A stretch of DNA of 64,000 bases from Enterobacter sp. RHBSTW-00175. Its GTDB lineage: Bacteria > Pseudomonadota > Gammaproteobacteria > Enterobacterales > Enterobacteriaceae. Made by a program: the position numbers and the translations under genes. The notes below the pieces were generated by a model that saw nothing but the letters and a program-made list of their open reading frames with translations, had not been told where the DNA came from and did no database searches. The stretch spans positions 1,860,001 to 1,924,000 of the forward strand of contig NZ_CP055930.1 of the NCBI RefSeq assembly GCF_013927005.1, read 5' to 3'. Positions 1-12,518 of this stretch are shown one piece after another (the stretch's first letter is position 1; each line of letters opens with the position of its first letter).

Positions 1-1
1 C

Positions 2-229
2 CTGGTGGCGATTGCGGGGGAAACCGTTGTGGAAGTCCCGGCAGTCAAATTAGCCAAAGAGAAAGTGATTGATACCACCGCTGCGGGCGATTCATTCAGT
101 GCGGGTTATCTGGCGGTACGTCTGACGGGCGGTACGCCAGAAGCGGCGGCACAGCGCGGGCACCTGACCGCCAGTACGGTGATTCAGTATCGCGGGGCGA
201 TTATTCCGCGCGAGGCAATGCCTGCGTAA
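2..229 (+). CDS. kdgK: 2-dehydro-3-deoxygluconokinase, C-terminal part
   Basis: Only the last 76 codons are present; the 5' end lies outside the window. KdgK phosphorylates 2-keto-3-deoxygluconate, linking pectin and hexuronate breakdown to the Entner-Doudoroff pathway. The PfkB-family C-terminal signature DTTAAGDSFSAGYL is visible; its Asp (third from the end) is the catalytic base in this family. The tail ending REAMPA closely resembles E. coli KdgK. It converges on yhjJ, as in E. coli. Confidence 0.93.
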   Translation: MVAIAGETVVEVPAVKLAKEKVIDTTAAGDSFSAGYLAVRLTGGTPEAAAQRGHLTASTVIQYRGAIIPREAMPA

Positions 230-236
230 ATCAGGA

Positions 237-252
237 GGGGGCTGATGCCCCC
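237..252. terminator. GC hairpin between kdgK and yhjJ
   Basis: Six-base-pair perfect stem GGGGGC-TGAT-GCCCCC just after the kdgK stop codon, in the 46-bp gap between two convergent genes. No uridine run follows on either strand, so intrinsic termination is only a guess from position. Confidence 0.35.
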
Positions 253-275
253 ACCCTAAGCCTCTCCCACCGGCA

Positions 276-1769
276 TTACTGCCCCTGCGGAATATCCGTT
301 GCATCCTGATGTAAATCATCTGCCGTTGTCGTCTGCGCAGCCTGCGGTGCAGTGACCATAATCGAATCCCAGGTTGACTGAAGTTCTTTCATGTCATATT
401 CCGGCTCGCCCTTTGGCTGCAACAGAATCAACGCCATATCCTGCGACAGTTGCTGACGCAAATCCTGATTCAACATATCGACCGTCAGACTGCTCAGGAA
501 GTCCTGACGCAGTTTCTGATACTGTTCCGGCGCAATATCAACAACCTGGTTTTGCAGCGAACGAATACGCTGGCTAATCAGGATATCGGTATCTGCGCGG
601 GCATAGGTCGCAAACAGTTTTTGCAGTTCGAGTTTTTTCTGCGCCACCAGCGCATTAAATTCCTCTTCTGACAGCCCCACCTTGCGTACTTTCGCCAGCT
701 CTTTCGCCACCAGACCCAGGTTCGCATTCAGCTTGTCACCCGGTGATTCCACGTTGATGGCGCACTGGGCGCGCTGGAACAGCACACGGCAGTCAAAGCC
801 CAGGCCGATGTCCTTCATGTTGTTTTTGCTCAGCGTCTGCTGAACGTGCCAGAACAGCGCCTCACGGGCGAGATCCGCACGCCAGTAACGCAACAACGCC
901 GCAGACTCACGAATGGGCTGCCAGGCGGTATCCCACATCATAGAGAGCTTATCCTGACGCACCGTGTCCGTCATAATGCTGACCGGCTCTGCGCGCAGCG
1001 GTGAAAGCGTAGGGACAGGGGCTGGCGATTCACGCTTGCCTTTCAGATCGCCAAAGGCCTTGTTGATCTGCTCAACCACCGCACGGCTATCAACATTACC
1101 CACCACAATCAGGGTCATTGCATCCGGGGTATACCATTTCTGGTAGAAGGATTTGACCTGCTCAGTATCGACGGGCTGTTTCAGCGGCTCTGCCGGGTCA
1201 TGTCCCAGCAGCGTGGAGCCTTTCAGGCGGTAGCGCCACCAGCCTTCTTTCGTGTCCACAGGCCAGGTTGCAACCATGTCGCTGTTGCTCAGCGCATAAT
1301 TTACGGTGTCTGGTGTGATGGCAAGCTTGCCAGTGGCATCAGACAGATAGGTCAGGGCTTCTTTCAGGAGATCGTTACGGTTGTTCGGCAGACTCAGGTT
1401 AAACATGGTGTAGTCATAAGAAACGACTGCCGGAGGAAGTGGGCGTTTAGGGTCAATGGCTTGTTGCCAGAGAGAACGCACCTGAACTGCCTGCAAACTG
1501 CCGCTCTGGGTGAGCGCCAGCCGGGGAATAAAGTGACTTAAACCGGTCTGCTGAGTGCTTTCTGTCAGAGAGCCTGTATTCACAGACAGACGAATTTCAA
1601 TACGGTCACTCGGGCGCTGCGGAGTGGCTAAAACTTGCCACTGAAAACCGTTCGCCAGAGTTCCTTGTTGCCAGGCCGGGTCTGGCTGGAGCGCATCTGC
1701 CTGCACATAACTGGCTGCTGCCATCATCAGCAAACCGCCGGTTAAGAGTCGAATTTTTGTGCCCTGCAT
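276..1769 (-). CDS. yhjJ: Periplasmic M16-family peptidase homologue (probably inactive)
   Basis: 497 residues, matching E. coli YhjJ in length and sequence. A signal peptide is visible (MQGTKIRLL, hydrophobic core, cleavage near YVQA-DAL), so the protein should be periplasmic. The fold is that of the insulinase / pitrilysin (M16) family. Where active members carry the zinc-binding HxxEH motif this protein reads SHFIPRLAL, around residue 82: the Glu and second His are absent. E. coli YhjJ has the same loss. It is therefore likely a non-catalytic M16-like protein; its role is not known. It lies between kdgK and dctA as in E. coli. Confidence 0.9.
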   Translation of the reverse strand: MQGTKIRLLTGGLLMMAAASYVQADALQPDPAWQQGTLANGFQWQVLATPQRPSDRIEIRLSVNTGSLTESTQQTGLSHFIPRLALTQSGSLQAVQVRSLWQQAIDPKRPLPPAVVSYDYTMFNLSLPNNRNDLLKEALTYLSDATGKLAITPDTVNYALSNSDMVATWPVDTKEGWWRYRLKGSTLLGHDPAEPLKQPVDTEQVKSFYQKWYTPDAMTLIVVGNVDSRAVVEQINKAFGDLKGKRESPAPVPTLSPLRAEPVSIMTDTVRQDKLSMMWDTAWQPIRESAALLRYWRADLAREALFWHVQQTLSKNNMKDIGLGFDCRVLFQRAQCAINVESPGDKLNANLGLVAKELAKVRKVGLSEEEFNALVAQKKLELQKLFATYARADTDILISQRIRSLQNQVVDIAPEQYQKLRQDFLSSLTVDMLNQDLRQQLSQDMALILLQPKGEPEYDMKELQSTWDSIMVTAPQAAQTTTADDLHQDATDIPQGQ

Positions 1770-1954
1770 GTGAACCCCTGATCAACATTCCTGGTTAAAA
1801 AGAGTGTCTCGTGACGTGGAGCACTCCAAAAGATGACGATGAAAACACTTCGATTAGACCGCGTGTTCTGCGAAACGTCACGGACGGAAGTGAAATATAC
1901 CTTAAAAAAATCTTGTCGAATTATGACAGGTATGAACAGTTATTATGCGCAGGA

Positions 1955-1982
1955 GCCCGCATCCCGACAAGGGATAGCGGGC
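1955..1982 (-). terminator. Long hairpin downstream of dctA
   Basis: Inverted repeat GCCCGCATCCC / GGGATAGCGGGC, 11 pairs with one bulged A and a 5-base loop, beginning 13 bp past the dctA stop. No clear uridine tract follows on the minus strand, so it may work as a Rho-assisted terminator or as a 3'-end stabiliser. The rest of the 1770-1995 gap presumably holds the yhjJ promoter; I could not pick one with confidence. Confidence 0.45.
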
Positions 1983-1995
1983 ATTTGTGACGATA

Positions 1996-3327
<1,332 letters not shown>

Positions 3328-3441
3328 TTAACCTGCGACTTTAAAATAACACCCGTAAAACATGACAGAAATAAACTTACATCAACTTTGAAACACGAAT
3401 GTTAAGAAATTTGAGCTGACTCGCGCAAGCCAGCAACAAAT

Positions 3442-5448
3442 TTACGCTTTTGCATTATTGCTTTCATTCGCCAGATAGCGTTGCTCGAACACATCCGAAG
3501 GGACTGCGCGGGCAAAAAGGAACCCCTGTCCGCTCTCCACCCCTGCGGCTGCCAGCCAGTCGCGTTGCGCTTCGGTTTCAATGCCTTCTGCAATCACATG
3601 CAGGTTGAGGCTACGCGCCATCTGGATGATGGCCTGCACCATGCTGCTGTCTTCCGGTAGACCGTCAACGAAGGTTTTATCGATTTTCAGCACATCAACC
3701 GGCAGGGTTTTCATGTGATGGAGCTGACGCAGCCCGGCATACCCCATGCCAAAATCGTCCAGCGCGATGCGGATCCCGGCATTACGCAGCGGTTTCAGAA
3801 TAGTGACCGCTTCGTTAGGGTCGTCAATACGGCGGCTTTCTGTCACTTCCAGGATCAGCGTGTCAGGTTTTACCCGATAGCGGTGGATAAGCTCCAGCAT
3901 CTCCGAAACCATGGTTGGATGCATAAGCTGTAGGGCAGACAAATTCACCGACAGCGGCAACGTGACACCCCGCTCCTGCCAGGCCGCAAGCTGGCGGCAG
4001 GACTCTTCAAGCACCCAGTAACCCACGGTGACCATCAGGCCACAGGACTCAATACGCTCAATCAGCCCTTCGGGCAGCTCCCACGAGCCATCAGGCTGCT
4101 GCATCCGCAGTAATGCTTCTGCGCTTTTGACTTCGCCCGTCAGTAAATTCACCTGTGGCTGGAGCCAGATGGCAAACTGGCGGTTATCCAGCGCGGTCAG
4201 AATATCGCTCTCTTCGGTCAGGCGCTGCTGCGCTTTTTCCATCTGCTCCGGTTCGAAGAACTGGATCTGGTTTTTCCCTTTACGACGGGCAGTGAAGGCG
4301 GCAGAAAACGCGCGGCGATACAGCTGCTCTGCTGTGAGGTCGCCGTAGAACATAGCGATCCCGATGCTTGCGCTTGGACGTAGCTGAATACCCTGAATGG
4401 GCAACCGCTCATTAATGACAGTGAGTACTTGCTGACCTAATGTAATCGCGTGCCACGGCTCTTTCACGCCGTGGGCAATGATCACCAGGTCATATCCGCT
4501 GACCTGGGTCAGCACCATGCGCGGAGCCAGGACAGATTTCACCTTTTCCACCAGCGTCAGCAGCAGCACTTCGCGCTGGCTCTCTTTGAGAACACCCGCC
4601 GTGTCCTGCAAGGTTTCACAGGCGACAACCATCAGTGCGGTCGTCTGCTGGCGCGCCACGGTCTGCTCCAGCAGGGCCATCAAAAAGGCTTTGTTGGGAA
4701 GCTCTGAAACCGGAAAACGGGTCGCACTGCTGTTCAGATCGTCCTGCTGGCGCAAAATACGCTGCTGGTTGAGGTTATAGCTGCGCACCAGCATGCCAAT
4801 TTCATCGTCATGGTGCAGATGCGGAACCTCCAGCTGATGCCCCACCTGTTCCTGCGGCGAGAGGTTATTCAGCTCGCGAGCGATGCGGCGTACAGGGTGC
4901 ACAATCAACCGGTTAATACACCAGGTCAGGGCCACGCTGAGGATCAGTGCCAAAAGTAAGTAAGTGGTTACTAACGTAATAACCCAACTCATCACAAATT
5001 TATACAGGCGATATGAGTCGGCCTGAAGCACCAGATAGGCTAACGGTTGCGGGTTCGCCGGGCGCTCAAGAGAATAGACAGGCAGGGAAATTTGTACCGG
5101 CAGCTCAAACAATCGCATGATCATGACCGGAACCGGACGTTCAGGGATAAAACTCATCCGCAGTGCCTGGAACTGGTTAGGCAGAACCACATCCGCGCGG
5201 CTGACTATACCAGCAGGCTGGATGCGTTTTAATATCGTTTCCGCCTCAGGAATATCCCCTTTCAGGATAGAGGCAGAAAGTGGCCCACGTACTGCGCGGG
5301 CAATACTTTCAAGTTGTGTAGCCGTGTTATAGCGATTCTGCTGTACGGAATGAAACAGCAAAATGACGCAGAAAAGGAAAACAAACAGCATCGTGACGGC
5401 AGAAACCATCGCCATCTGTTTGATAGTTAAAGAACGGCTGACACGCAA
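3442..5448 (-). CDS. pdeK: Membrane c-di-GMP phosphodiesterase (HAMP-GGDEF-EAL)
   Basis: About 668 residues from a TTG start preceded by GGAGAG, which matches the N-terminus ([11 protein letters not shown]) of E. coli YhjK/PdeK. A TTG five codons earlier is the alternative. Two membrane segments (about 15-35 and 153-175) flank a periplasmic sensor region, followed by a HAMP-like linker. The GGDEF site is degenerate, reading SGYDL (317-321), so no cyclase activity is expected. The EAL domain is complete: EALLR (444-448), NLSALQL, LEVTES, LDDFG (563-567), KID (588-590), EGIE (621-624), QGFLF (641-645). It should degrade c-di-GMP beside the two c-di-GMP-activated cellulose synthases encoded next door. 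Confidence 0.93.
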   Translation of the reverse strand: MRVSRSLTIKQMAMVSAVTMLFVFLFCVILLFHSVQQNRYNTATQLESIARAVRGPLSASILKGDIPEAETILKRIQPAGIVSRADVVLPNQFQALRMSFIPERPVPVMIMRLFELPVQISLPVYSLERPANPQPLAYLVLQADSYRLYKFVMSWVITLVTTYLLLALILSVALTWCINRLIVHPVRRIARELNNLSPQEQVGHQLEVPHLHHDDEIGMLVRSYNLNQQRILRQQDDLNSSATRFPVSELPNKAFLMALLEQTVARQQTTALMVVACETLQDTAGVLKESQREVLLLTLVEKVKSVLAPRMVLTQVSGYDLVIIAHGVKEPWHAITLGQQVLTVINERLPIQGIQLRPSASIGIAMFYGDLTAEQLYRRAFSAAFTARRKGKNQIQFFEPEQMEKAQQRLTEESDILTALDNRQFAIWLQPQVNLLTGEVKSAEALLRMQQPDGSWELPEGLIERIESCGLMVTVGYWVLEESCRQLAAWQERGVTLPLSVNLSALQLMHPTMVSEMLELIHRYRVKPDTLILEVTESRRIDDPNEAVTILKPLRNAGIRIALDDFGMGYAGLRQLHHMKTLPVDVLKIDKTFVDGLPEDSSMVQAIIQMARSLNLHVIAEGIETEAQRDWLAAAGVESGQGFLFARAVPSDVFEQRYLANESNNAKA

Positions 5449-5476
5449 AATGACTCTCCACAAAACTCAAAGCGCA

Positions 5477-5507
5477 AGGCGCACCAGGGCGTTAACCTGG
5501 TGCGCCT
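5477..5507 (-). terminator. Perfect 12-bp inverted repeat between bcsC and pdeK
   Basis: AGGCGCACCAGG, a 7-base loop, then CCTGGTGCGCCT: a flawless 12-pair stem in the 119-bp gap between the bcsC stop and the pdeK start. Downstream on the minus strand the sequence is only moderately T-rich, so it may attenuate rather than abolish read-through from the bcs operon into pdeK. Confidence 0.55.
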
Positions 5508-5567
5508 GAGTATACCCGATTGCTGCGTTTATTAGAGAGACTTACAATTGGATTAAGGTAAATCTGA

Positions 5568-8500
5568 TTACCAGTCCGCGTACGGAATAAGCGGCTGCGG
5601 TGGCAGATCCATGTCTCCTTGCCAGCCCGCCGCAGAATAACGTACGTAGAGCAGCGCATGGCTCGGGGTATAATCTTTTGCTTCCTGAATATCAACGCCC
5701 ATCCCGACAAACCAGTTAGACGTTACACGACGTTCAACAATCGCTCTGGCGGTATAACCCGTGCCTGACGAACTGCTGCCGTTTTCCGGCTCTCCCCGGT
5801 CCGTATAGTTTGTCGGGATCAGGCTCTGAATGGGATATCGCATTCCATCGTCCGTTTTGGAGTGCGACCAGGAGACTGAACCACCCAGCTCCCATGACCA
5901 GTTTTCGGTACGTTTACGCCAGGTCACAGGCAAGGCAAAAGAGACATACTGCTGCGGGCTGTAATAACCGCCCTGGCCCAGCGTATACCCGCTAAGATCC
6001 TTGTCGTAATGCCACAGCATATTGCTGACGCCAACGGTCAGGCGCTCATTATTTTTATTAATGAGCTTGTAGTAGTAACCGGTCATCCAGCGAACACGCC
6101 AGTTATCTTCCACATTTTTCCCTGTCAGGCTATCAGCACTCAGGCTTGACCAAATGCCGTTCGCCTCACCTTTGTCATAGCTCAGGCTCACGCCGCCACC
6201 GGTGGCACGCACGCCGCCCCATGTGGTGTCGGTGTTGGAATCACGCTGCCCGGCAAACGCCAGAAGCGAGCTGGAAATCGGGCGACGGTGGGCGTTTACG
6301 GTATAACCAATTGGCCCCAGATCGTTGCTGTAACTCAGGCCACCAACCACATCCACCACGTCGAAACCCATCGGCGTTGTGCCGATGTCCATCGCCCAGG
6401 TTTTATTCTGCCAGCCCACGGCAACGCTCGCGCCGTTTGCGGTCTGGTTGGTATTGCCATGACAAGGCGTCGCCGCACAAGTACCCCATTTCGGATCGTA
6501 CTTTCCGTCTTTGGTGGCAAATGTCCCGGCATCCATGTTGACCAGATCGCTACGGAAGAACATACGCCCGTCAGAAAGCGGCGCATCCACCTGCAACATG
6601 GTGGTGTGAGCTTTCAGGTCGGAATAACCGCCCGTACCGCTTGAGCCCCAGTAGTCGTGTTGCAGCGTGACGTTAACGTCTTGCTGACGGTATAAATCAC
6701 CGGCATCGCTGCGTACGCCGCGCTTCAGCCAGTCGTCGTTCTCGTCGTTACGCGTCAGGCGGGTAAAACTGTCGTTATCCGTTGGACGCGTGGTGGTGAT
6801 ACCAGAAGACACCATCGCGTCTTTATAGGTTTCCAGCGCCTGCTGAGGCTGGCCGTTTTGCGCCTGAAAACGCGAGGCGTCACGCAATACCAGCGCATTA
6901 TCCATAGACGCAGGCTGCGATTTCGCCTGAGGAATTAGCTTGCTGAAGGTTTGCTCCGCTGCGGCGTTATCGCCTAGCCCCGCCTGCGCCATCGCAATCC
7001 GCCGCTGCATGTTCAGTGACTGCGGTTGCCCGGCTTTCGCATCCGGGAGTTTTGCCAGTTCGGCGCGCGCGGCGTCTTTATTCCCTTCCGAGATATAGAT
7101 TTCCGTCAGCCCAAGGATGGCGTCTTCGTTTTGCGGTTCACGCTGCAACACCGCGTTATACGCGGCTTTCGCCTCTGCACGGTCACCACGCTGCTGCGCC
7201 CAGTCAGCCAGGGTTAAATCGATACGCGTTGAAGAAGGTTGCTGACGGAGCAGGTTTTCAGCCTCTTGCTCTTTACCGCTGTCCCGCAGACGGCTCGCCG
7301 TTTCCAGCACCTGGTTGCTTTGCAGACGGTCAGCCAGCTCCTGGATATTGCCATTCCACTGGCTGCGCGGCAGGGTGTTCAGGTGAGCCAGAGCGGCCCT
7401 GTCCTGGTCGTTACCGGAAAGATAAAGCCCGCTGGCGTATACCTGATCAGGATCGGTCGGTTTTTGGTTTGCCAGCTGGCGCATCAGGGTGTCGGCCTGG
7501 CTGCGCTGGCCCGCACTGTAGAGATCGCGCGAAAGACGATAAGTTATCCACACATCGCCCGGCGACAGCGCCAGACGACGACGCTGAATTTCCGCAGCCT
7601 GGGCATATTTGCCTTCGTTTTCCAGCTGCTCGGCCTGCCGGGACAACTGTTCGTTCGTCAGGCTACGTTCAATATCATCAATGCTGCGGCGCTGGCTGGC
7701 AGAAAGTGACTGGATAAACTGCGAGGCTTTTTCCGGTGACTGGGCACGATAGATATTGGCCAGTCCGCGTACGGCGTTACTGTTACCGCTGTCCATACGC
7801 AACGCCTGGCGATAGTAACGCTCAGCTGCGTCATTATCTTTGCGCGCCGCCGCCACATCCCCAAGACCGAGCACCGCATAGCTATCGGTGTTGTCGATAT
7901 TTCGCGCCTGCTGGTAATAGCGTTCCGCCTGCGCGGTGTTGTTCGCTTTAAGCGCGGTATCACCCTGCTGGATCAGCAGCCAGTAGCGGTTAACCTTCAA
8001 CAGGCTATCCCACTTACCCCGGTTATCGCTCTGCGGATCAAGGGCAATGGCTTTTTCAAACTGCGCCACTGCACGGGCGCGATCGCCTTTTTGCGAATAC
8101 GCCTGGCCCAGTGCGCCAACGGCCTCGCTGTCGGCATGGTTAGCGCTAACCGCTTTTTGCAGTTCCGTGACCGCTTTACTGCCCTGCCCGGCATCGACCG
8201 CCGCTAAGCCTTCGGCTTTGGCACGAAACGTCGGGTCGGCCAGCTGCTTTTGCTGCGCTTCAAGCTGGGAACGCGCCGCTGTCACGCTATCGCCAGTGCT
8301 GAAGACAGTCAGGTATTTTTGCAGCGCGCTCACGCTGGCGCTGCTGGCAGGTTGGTCTTTAATCTGCTGATACCACATGTCAGACGCCTGATCGCGGCCA
8401 TTATTGGTTTTGGCCATATCCTGCAATACCGCGAATCCTTCATCACGGCGTCCGTTCTGGAACATCAGCTGCGCCAGTGTGGCCTGTAGCTGCACATTGC

Positions 8501-9038
8501 CAGGATTGCTGGCATTGATTTTCTTAAGCTGGTTAATGGCACTGGTACGTCGGGCAGGATCTTTGGCCACCACATTCCAGTACTCTGTTGCTAAATCGCC
8601 ACCAGGCGGGTTTCCGGCAAAGAGTTTGTCGTAAGCCGCAATCGCTTCCTGAGTGTGGCCTGTTGTGGCTAACAAACGCGCCTGCTGCAAAGCCTGGCGG
8701 CCATCCGGCGTTGAAAGCAGCATGGTATTACGGGAAGACTGATACACAGCCGAACCCGGGGCGATCCCTTTCAGGCGATCCAGCTCTTTTTGCGCGCCAG
8801 CAGTGTCGCCCTGGCGCAGCAAATAACGGAAACGTGCGGCAATCACATCCGGGTTGTTTGGATCGATAAGCTCAAGACGATAGAGCGACTGGCGAACCAA
8901 ATCCTCGCGCTGCGTTGATTCGCCCAGACGAACCTGCTCCAGCAGCTGTTTCTGCTGGGGGGAGTTGGCAGCCTGCGCCATCGGCATCAGTGCCAGGCCA
9001 AGCGATAAACTGAGTAGATTTAATGTGAACTTGCGCAT
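5568..9038 (-). CDS. bcsC: Cellulose synthase outer-membrane subunit BcsC (cluster I)
   Basis: 1156 residues from the ATG that gives MRKFTLN, matching E. coli BcsC; an upstream TTG would add four residues. Domains: signal peptide (cleavage near AQA-ANS), a long array of TPR repeats filling most of the periplasmic part, and a C-terminal beta-barrel of roughly 330 residues. The C-terminus ends in PLIPYADW as in E. coli. It exports the glucan chain across the outer membrane. The start lies inside the 3' end of bcsZ (19-bp overlap), indicating translational coupling. It is the last gene of bcsRQABZC. Confidence 0.96.
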   Translation of the reverse strand: MRKFTLNLLSLSLGLALMPMAQAANSPQQKQLLEQVRLGESTQREDLVRQSLYRLELIDPNNPDVIAARFRYLLRQGDTAGAQKELDRLKGIAPGSAVYQSSRNTMLLSTPDGRQALQQARLLATTGHTQEAIAAYDKLFAGNPPGGDLATEYWNVVAKDPARRTSAINQLKKINASNPGNVQLQATLAQLMFQNGRRDEGFAVLQDMAKTNNGRDQASDMWYQQIKDQPASSASVSALQKYLTVFSTGDSVTAARSQLEAQQKQLADPTFRAKAEGLAAVDAGQGSKAVTELQKAVSANHADSEAVGALGQAYSQKGDRARAVAQFEKAIALDPQSDNRGKWDSLLKVNRYWLLIQQGDTALKANNTAQAERYYQQARNIDNTDSYAVLGLGDVAAARKDNDAAERYYRQALRMDSGNSNAVRGLANIYRAQSPEKASQFIQSLSASQRRSIDDIERSLTNEQLSRQAEQLENEGKYAQAAEIQRRRLALSPGDVWITYRLSRDLYSAGQRSQADTLMRQLANQKPTDPDQVYASGLYLSGNDQDRAALAHLNTLPRSQWNGNIQELADRLQSNQVLETASRLRDSGKEQEAENLLRQQPSSTRIDLTLADWAQQRGDRAEAKAAYNAVLQREPQNEDAILGLTEIYISEGNKDAARAELAKLPDAKAGQPQSLNMQRRIAMAQAGLGDNAAAEQTFSKLIPQAKSQPASMDNALVLRDASRFQAQNGQPQQALETYKDAMVSSGITTTRPTDNDSFTRLTRNDENDDWLKRGVRSDAGDLYRQQDVNVTLQHDYWGSSGTGGYSDLKAHTTMLQVDAPLSDGRMFFRSDLVNMDAGTFATKDGKYDPKWGTCAATPCHGNTNQTANGASVAVGWQNKTWAMDIGTTPMGFDVVDVVGGLSYSNDLGPIGYTVNAHRRPISSSLLAFAGQRDSNTDTTWGGVRATGGGVSLSYDKGEANGIWSSLSADSLTGKNVEDNWRVRWMTGYYYKLINKNNERLTVGVSNMLWHYDKDLSGYTLGQGGYYSPQQYVSFALPVTWRKRTENWSWELGGSVSWSHSKTDDGMRYPIQSLIPTNYTDRGEPENGSSSSGTGYTARAIVERRVTSNWFVGMGVDIQEAKDYTPSHALLYVRYSAAGWQGDMDLPPQPLIPYADW

Positions 9039-10129
9039 TCCTGGCCCCAATCCGGTATTAATTCACCTTTTTCGGTGAAGCGAAAACGATGCTGATCCCA
9101 TCCTTGTCCAAAGAGAGTCAGTACGTAGCTGTAATAGGCGTTGTTATCGGGAAAGTTATCAGCGACACGCTGGCGCTGAACCGCTTGCGCGTCACGGGAT
9201 TGTAAAAAGGGCAGCAGAGAAGCCGAAAATCCCACCGGGCCGTGACCCGTTCGTTTCCCGCCCGCCACATCCACTTTCTCCGGCGGTATACCCTGTTTTT
9301 TTGTCACCGCAGCCATCGGCTGGAAACGCGCCAGCAGTCGGGCTTTTTGCGGGTCTTTGTCGTTCATCATCCCCACCCAGAGATAAACCCGGATGGCATC
9401 GTAGCTGCCGACCAGGGTTTTATCCGGCTTCAACTGCCAGCCTTTATTTTTCTGGTATTGCACCCAGTCCGGGGAAAATCCTTTCGGTGCCGTTTCCAGC
9501 AACAGGCGCAGGTTAGTCTCGCGAAGGGTTTTCCAGGGAGCGCCAAAGCGGGTGAAATAGCTCGCAAGCTGAGGGGGAAGGTAGCTGGGGTTGAAGCGCC
9601 AGGCATTCTCTTCTGCAAAGCCGATTTTGCCCGGCAGCAGCATCGAGCCAAGACCCGGTACTTTTACCACTTCCTCGCTGGCAATACGTTTGAGCAGCGC
9701 CTTCCCGGCGCGGGTGTAGTCCGGGTGTTTCCATAACCGACCGGCTTCGAGCAGTGACCAGGCAATCCAGATATCGCCATCAGATGCAGAGTTAGTATCG
9801 ATGACCGCCCAGGTGTCTTTGTCTTTTTGACCCCACAGCCAGGCGGGCAGACGCTCGTGTAAATCCCCTCCGGCGAGGTTATCGCGCGTCCACGTCAGCA
9901 ACTGGTCGAACGCCTTGCGGTCATTCGCCGCAAGGGCAAAGAACAAGGCGTAACTTTGCCCTTCTGAGGTAGTAATTTTGCGCGTGTCACTGGGGTCAAT
10001 GACACGCCCGCTCTCGCTAATGTAATCCTTTTTAAACTGCTCCCAGGCAGGCCAGGTGCAGGCGGCGCGAAGATTCGTCGCCGCCAGCATCAACGCTGCT
10101 AACGCACACCAGCGAAAGGCTTTCATCAC
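9020..10129 (-). CDS. bcsZ: Periplasmic endo-1,4-beta-glucanase, GH8 (cluster I)
   Basis: 369 residues with a signal peptide (cleavage near LRA-ACTWP). A glycoside hydrolase family 8 cellulase that trims nascent cellulose in the periplasm; its activity is needed for normal polymer output. Catalytic acid Glu56 (TTSEGQSY) and the second family acid Asp244 (GSYDAIR) are present, as is the conserved SASDGD (115-119). It starts 3 bp after the bcsB stop and its 3' end overlaps bcsC. The first ATG is immediately followed by a second, either of which could serve. Confidence 0.96.
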   Translation of the reverse strand: MMKAFRWCALAALMLAATNLRAACTWPAWEQFKKDYISESGRVIDPSDTRKITTSEGQSYALFFALAANDRKAFDQLLTWTRDNLAGGDLHERLPAWLWGQKDKDTWAVIDTNSASDGDIWIAWSLLEAGRLWKHPDYTRAGKALLKRIASEEVVKVPGLGSMLLPGKIGFAEENAWRFNPSYLPPQLASYFTRFGAPWKTLRETNLRLLLETAPKGFSPDWVQYQKNKGWQLKPDKTLVGSYDAIRVYLWVGMMNDKDPQKARLLARFQPMAAVTKKQGIPPEKVDVAGGKRTGHGPVGFSASLLPFLQSRDAQAVQRQRVADNFPDNNAYYSYVLTLFGQGWDQHRFRFTEKGELIPDWGQECASSH

Positions 10130-10132
10130 ATC

Positions 10133-12508
10133 TTACTCATGATCCGGGTTAAGGCGACGACGGCTGATGATACGCAGCAGACGCCACAGCACCCACGCCA
10201 GCAGTACGACACTCACTGCCGCCAGAATTGCGAGCAGAACCGGGTGGTTTGACAGCGCATACCACAGGCGTTCGAACCACGGCAGATGGCCGACGTAGTA
10301 CACATCGCCCACGCGCAGGCTATCCACTCCAGACTCACGGATAACGGCGACAGAGCCAAACATGGAGGCACGTTTACCGCTGTCGTTCATCGCGTTGTTG
10401 AGCAACTCATAACCGCGCGGGCTATCAGCCAGCAGCGCGATGACGCTACGCTGATCGTTAAACGGAGACTGGAAGCCCACGATTGCCGCCATTGAGCCAG
10501 AAGACGATACTTCGGTCTGAACGCTGGCCTGACGATCGTTCGAATCCGGCATAATGCTTGGGAACTCGGTCTGACGCAGCGGCGTGTTCACCCAGGACTG
10601 GGTAGCCTTCACCAGCAAATCAATACGCTTATCATCCTTCAGCTTATCCGGGATGGAGCCAATCACCATGATGTCAGCGTCTTTGTCCTGGATCTGGCTG
10701 CCGTCATCCGTCAGCGTCACATTAATCGCCGGTAAACCTGTCTGAGCGCCCACGGAAGCCATGGTGTCCAGCAGGGTTGTCACCTGGCCTTCGGTTGGCG
10801 CTTTTGGCATCACAACGATGGATTCAGAGAGATCCGCCATACGGCTGAACGGGAAGCTGGCATTCGCAAATGCGCGCAGATCCGGCATCGCCAGGAAGTG
10901 ATAATACCTGGAGAAGTCGATGGTCGAATCATCACCAATGACCACATGGTTCTGCACCGGCTGGAAGGTAATACAGTTATCCACCGAACCACCCGGCATT
11001 GGGTTCATGTACTGGAAATTAAAACGCAGCTGGTTTACCGCGCCCAGTTTCAGCGCAGGGATAGAGACATCCGTTTTACCATCCAGCAGCCCTTGTAGCA
11101 CCGGCAGACGAAGCATTAGTTGGTTGGTGTCCTGGCTACTGGTCAGGCTAAAGGATTGCAGGAACTGGTTGTTCAGGCTGATATCCATGCGCGAGCTGTC
11201 TTTGGTTACAGGCGCGGTGTAACGGTATTTCAGGTTGATATCAATCCCGTTGGTACGCATCAGATACAGGTCTGGCGGCAGGTTCAGCGAAAGGCTGATT
11301 GGCGATGGCTCAAGCCCGGTCGACTGAAGCTGTTCTTCATAGGTTTTCAGCTCACCAAAGCTAATTGCGCGGTCGGTACGCACCCAGTTAGGCGCATCGT
11401 AAGGTTTACGCGCCAGCAGAGGTTTCACGTTGTCGACAGTCACGCTATTGCCACGGAACAGGACGTTACCCTGGGCAATGCCTTTCGCCGCCTGGAGCAG
11501 GTCTTTATCATCACGCCCGAACACCACCAGCAGCTTCACATAAGGGTTATCCGGGTGGTTCATAACTTCAACCGTCGGTGCTTTCACGTCCGGGTGGTCG
11601 CGCAGGAACGACGGGCGTTTATCATTGGTTGCAAACACAATGGCATTGCGATCCGGCAGTTTATCGTACATCACCGGGAAGCTCTGACCGCGCCAGGCCG
11701 CACGTGAACCAAACCATGAAGCGACAATCGTCGCAGCCAGCTGCTGAGTCACATCCGGAGAGGCCGCGAAGACTACCGGCAGCGTGAGCTGGCGGTTATC
11801 GCGCGGATCAAAGAATGGCACAGGGAAAGCCGAGAGATCGTTTTTCAGCGCCAGCGACTGATAAGTCATTTGCAGCGATGTGTTACGCCCGACATCCATC
11901 CACAGCGTACTGCTGGCCGGGTTTTCGCATACATCGCGATAGTGCCCGACAAACTCCAGACGAACGCGGTTAAAATCGGTGATAAACAGCGGGTTGATAG
12001 GTACCTGTGCCAGCGTCTTTTTGCCGAGCTGTTCTTTGGTAACCGGCAACACGTCCATCAACTCATCGTTGAGATAGACCTTAAGCTGGGACTGAACCGG
12101 CAGCAGAGAAGGTGACGGTGTGTATTCCAGGTTTAGCATCGCCTTCGACACCACTTCATCGCTGCGCATTCCAAACTCAACGCCGCCGTTCGGGTTAATG
12201 CCACGCAGGACCATGCTGCCCGGAGGTGGGGCGATCTGTGCAAAGGTCAGCTTCACGTCCCTGGACGGGGCATTATCTGCCACGACAGGCGCGTTCGCAC
12301 CACGCACGCCAGGCAAGACGCTGCCGATAGGTTGAGCCGTCCCGTCTGCCGGTTGATTGGACTCAGCGTTATCGGTCGCGGTGACGGTTGGATCGGTTTC
12401 CTGCACCACAGGCGTAGCCGTAGTCTCAGGAGCTGCATTCGCCATCATAGGGGGAAGCGCACTCATTCCCATTGCCACTGCACATAACCAGGAAAGTTTT
12501 GTTTTCAT
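10133..12508 (-). CDS. bcsB: Cellulose synthase periplasmic subunit BcsB (cluster I)
   Basis: 791 residues. A signal peptide (cleavage near ANA-APE) is followed by a low-complexity Pro/Thr/Ala stretch, then the two jelly-roll carbohydrate-binding and two flavodoxin-like domains typical of BcsB. A C-terminal transmembrane anchor (about 755-778, LLAILAAVSVVLLAWVLWRL) packs against BcsA. It guides the polymer through the periplasm and is required for BcsA activity. It starts 10 bp after bcsA. Confidence 0.96.
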   Translation of the reverse strand: MKTKLSWLCAVAMGMSALPPMMANAAPETTATPVVQETDPTVTATDNAESNQPADGTAQPIGSVLPGVRGANAPVVADNAPSRDVKLTFAQIAPPPGSMVLRGINPNGGVEFGMRSDEVVSKAMLNLEYTPSPSLLPVQSQLKVYLNDELMDVLPVTKEQLGKKTLAQVPINPLFITDFNRVRLEFVGHYRDVCENPASSTLWMDVGRNTSLQMTYQSLALKNDLSAFPVPFFDPRDNRQLTLPVVFAASPDVTQQLAATIVASWFGSRAAWRGQSFPVMYDKLPDRNAIVFATNDKRPSFLRDHPDVKAPTVEVMNHPDNPYVKLLVVFGRDDKDLLQAAKGIAQGNVLFRGNSVTVDNVKPLLARKPYDAPNWVRTDRAISFGELKTYEEQLQSTGLEPSPISLSLNLPPDLYLMRTNGIDINLKYRYTAPVTKDSSRMDISLNNQFLQSFSLTSSQDTNQLMLRLPVLQGLLDGKTDVSIPALKLGAVNQLRFNFQYMNPMPGGSVDNCITFQPVQNHVVIGDDSTIDFSRYYHFLAMPDLRAFANASFPFSRMADLSESIVVMPKAPTEGQVTTLLDTMASVGAQTGLPAINVTLTDDGSQIQDKDADIMVIGSIPDKLKDDKRIDLLVKATQSWVNTPLRQTEFPSIMPDSNDRQASVQTEVSSSGSMAAIVGFQSPFNDQRSVIALLADSPRGYELLNNAMNDSGKRASMFGSVAVIRESGVDSLRVGDVYYVGHLPWFERLWYALSNHPVLLAILAAVSVVLLAWVLWRLLRIISRRRLNPDHE

Positions 12509-12518
12509 CGCGTTATCA

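Noticed and set aside
1955-1982. REP/BIME repeat downstream of dctA
   Set aside because: The hairpin lacks the REP consensus; it is treated as a possible terminator only.
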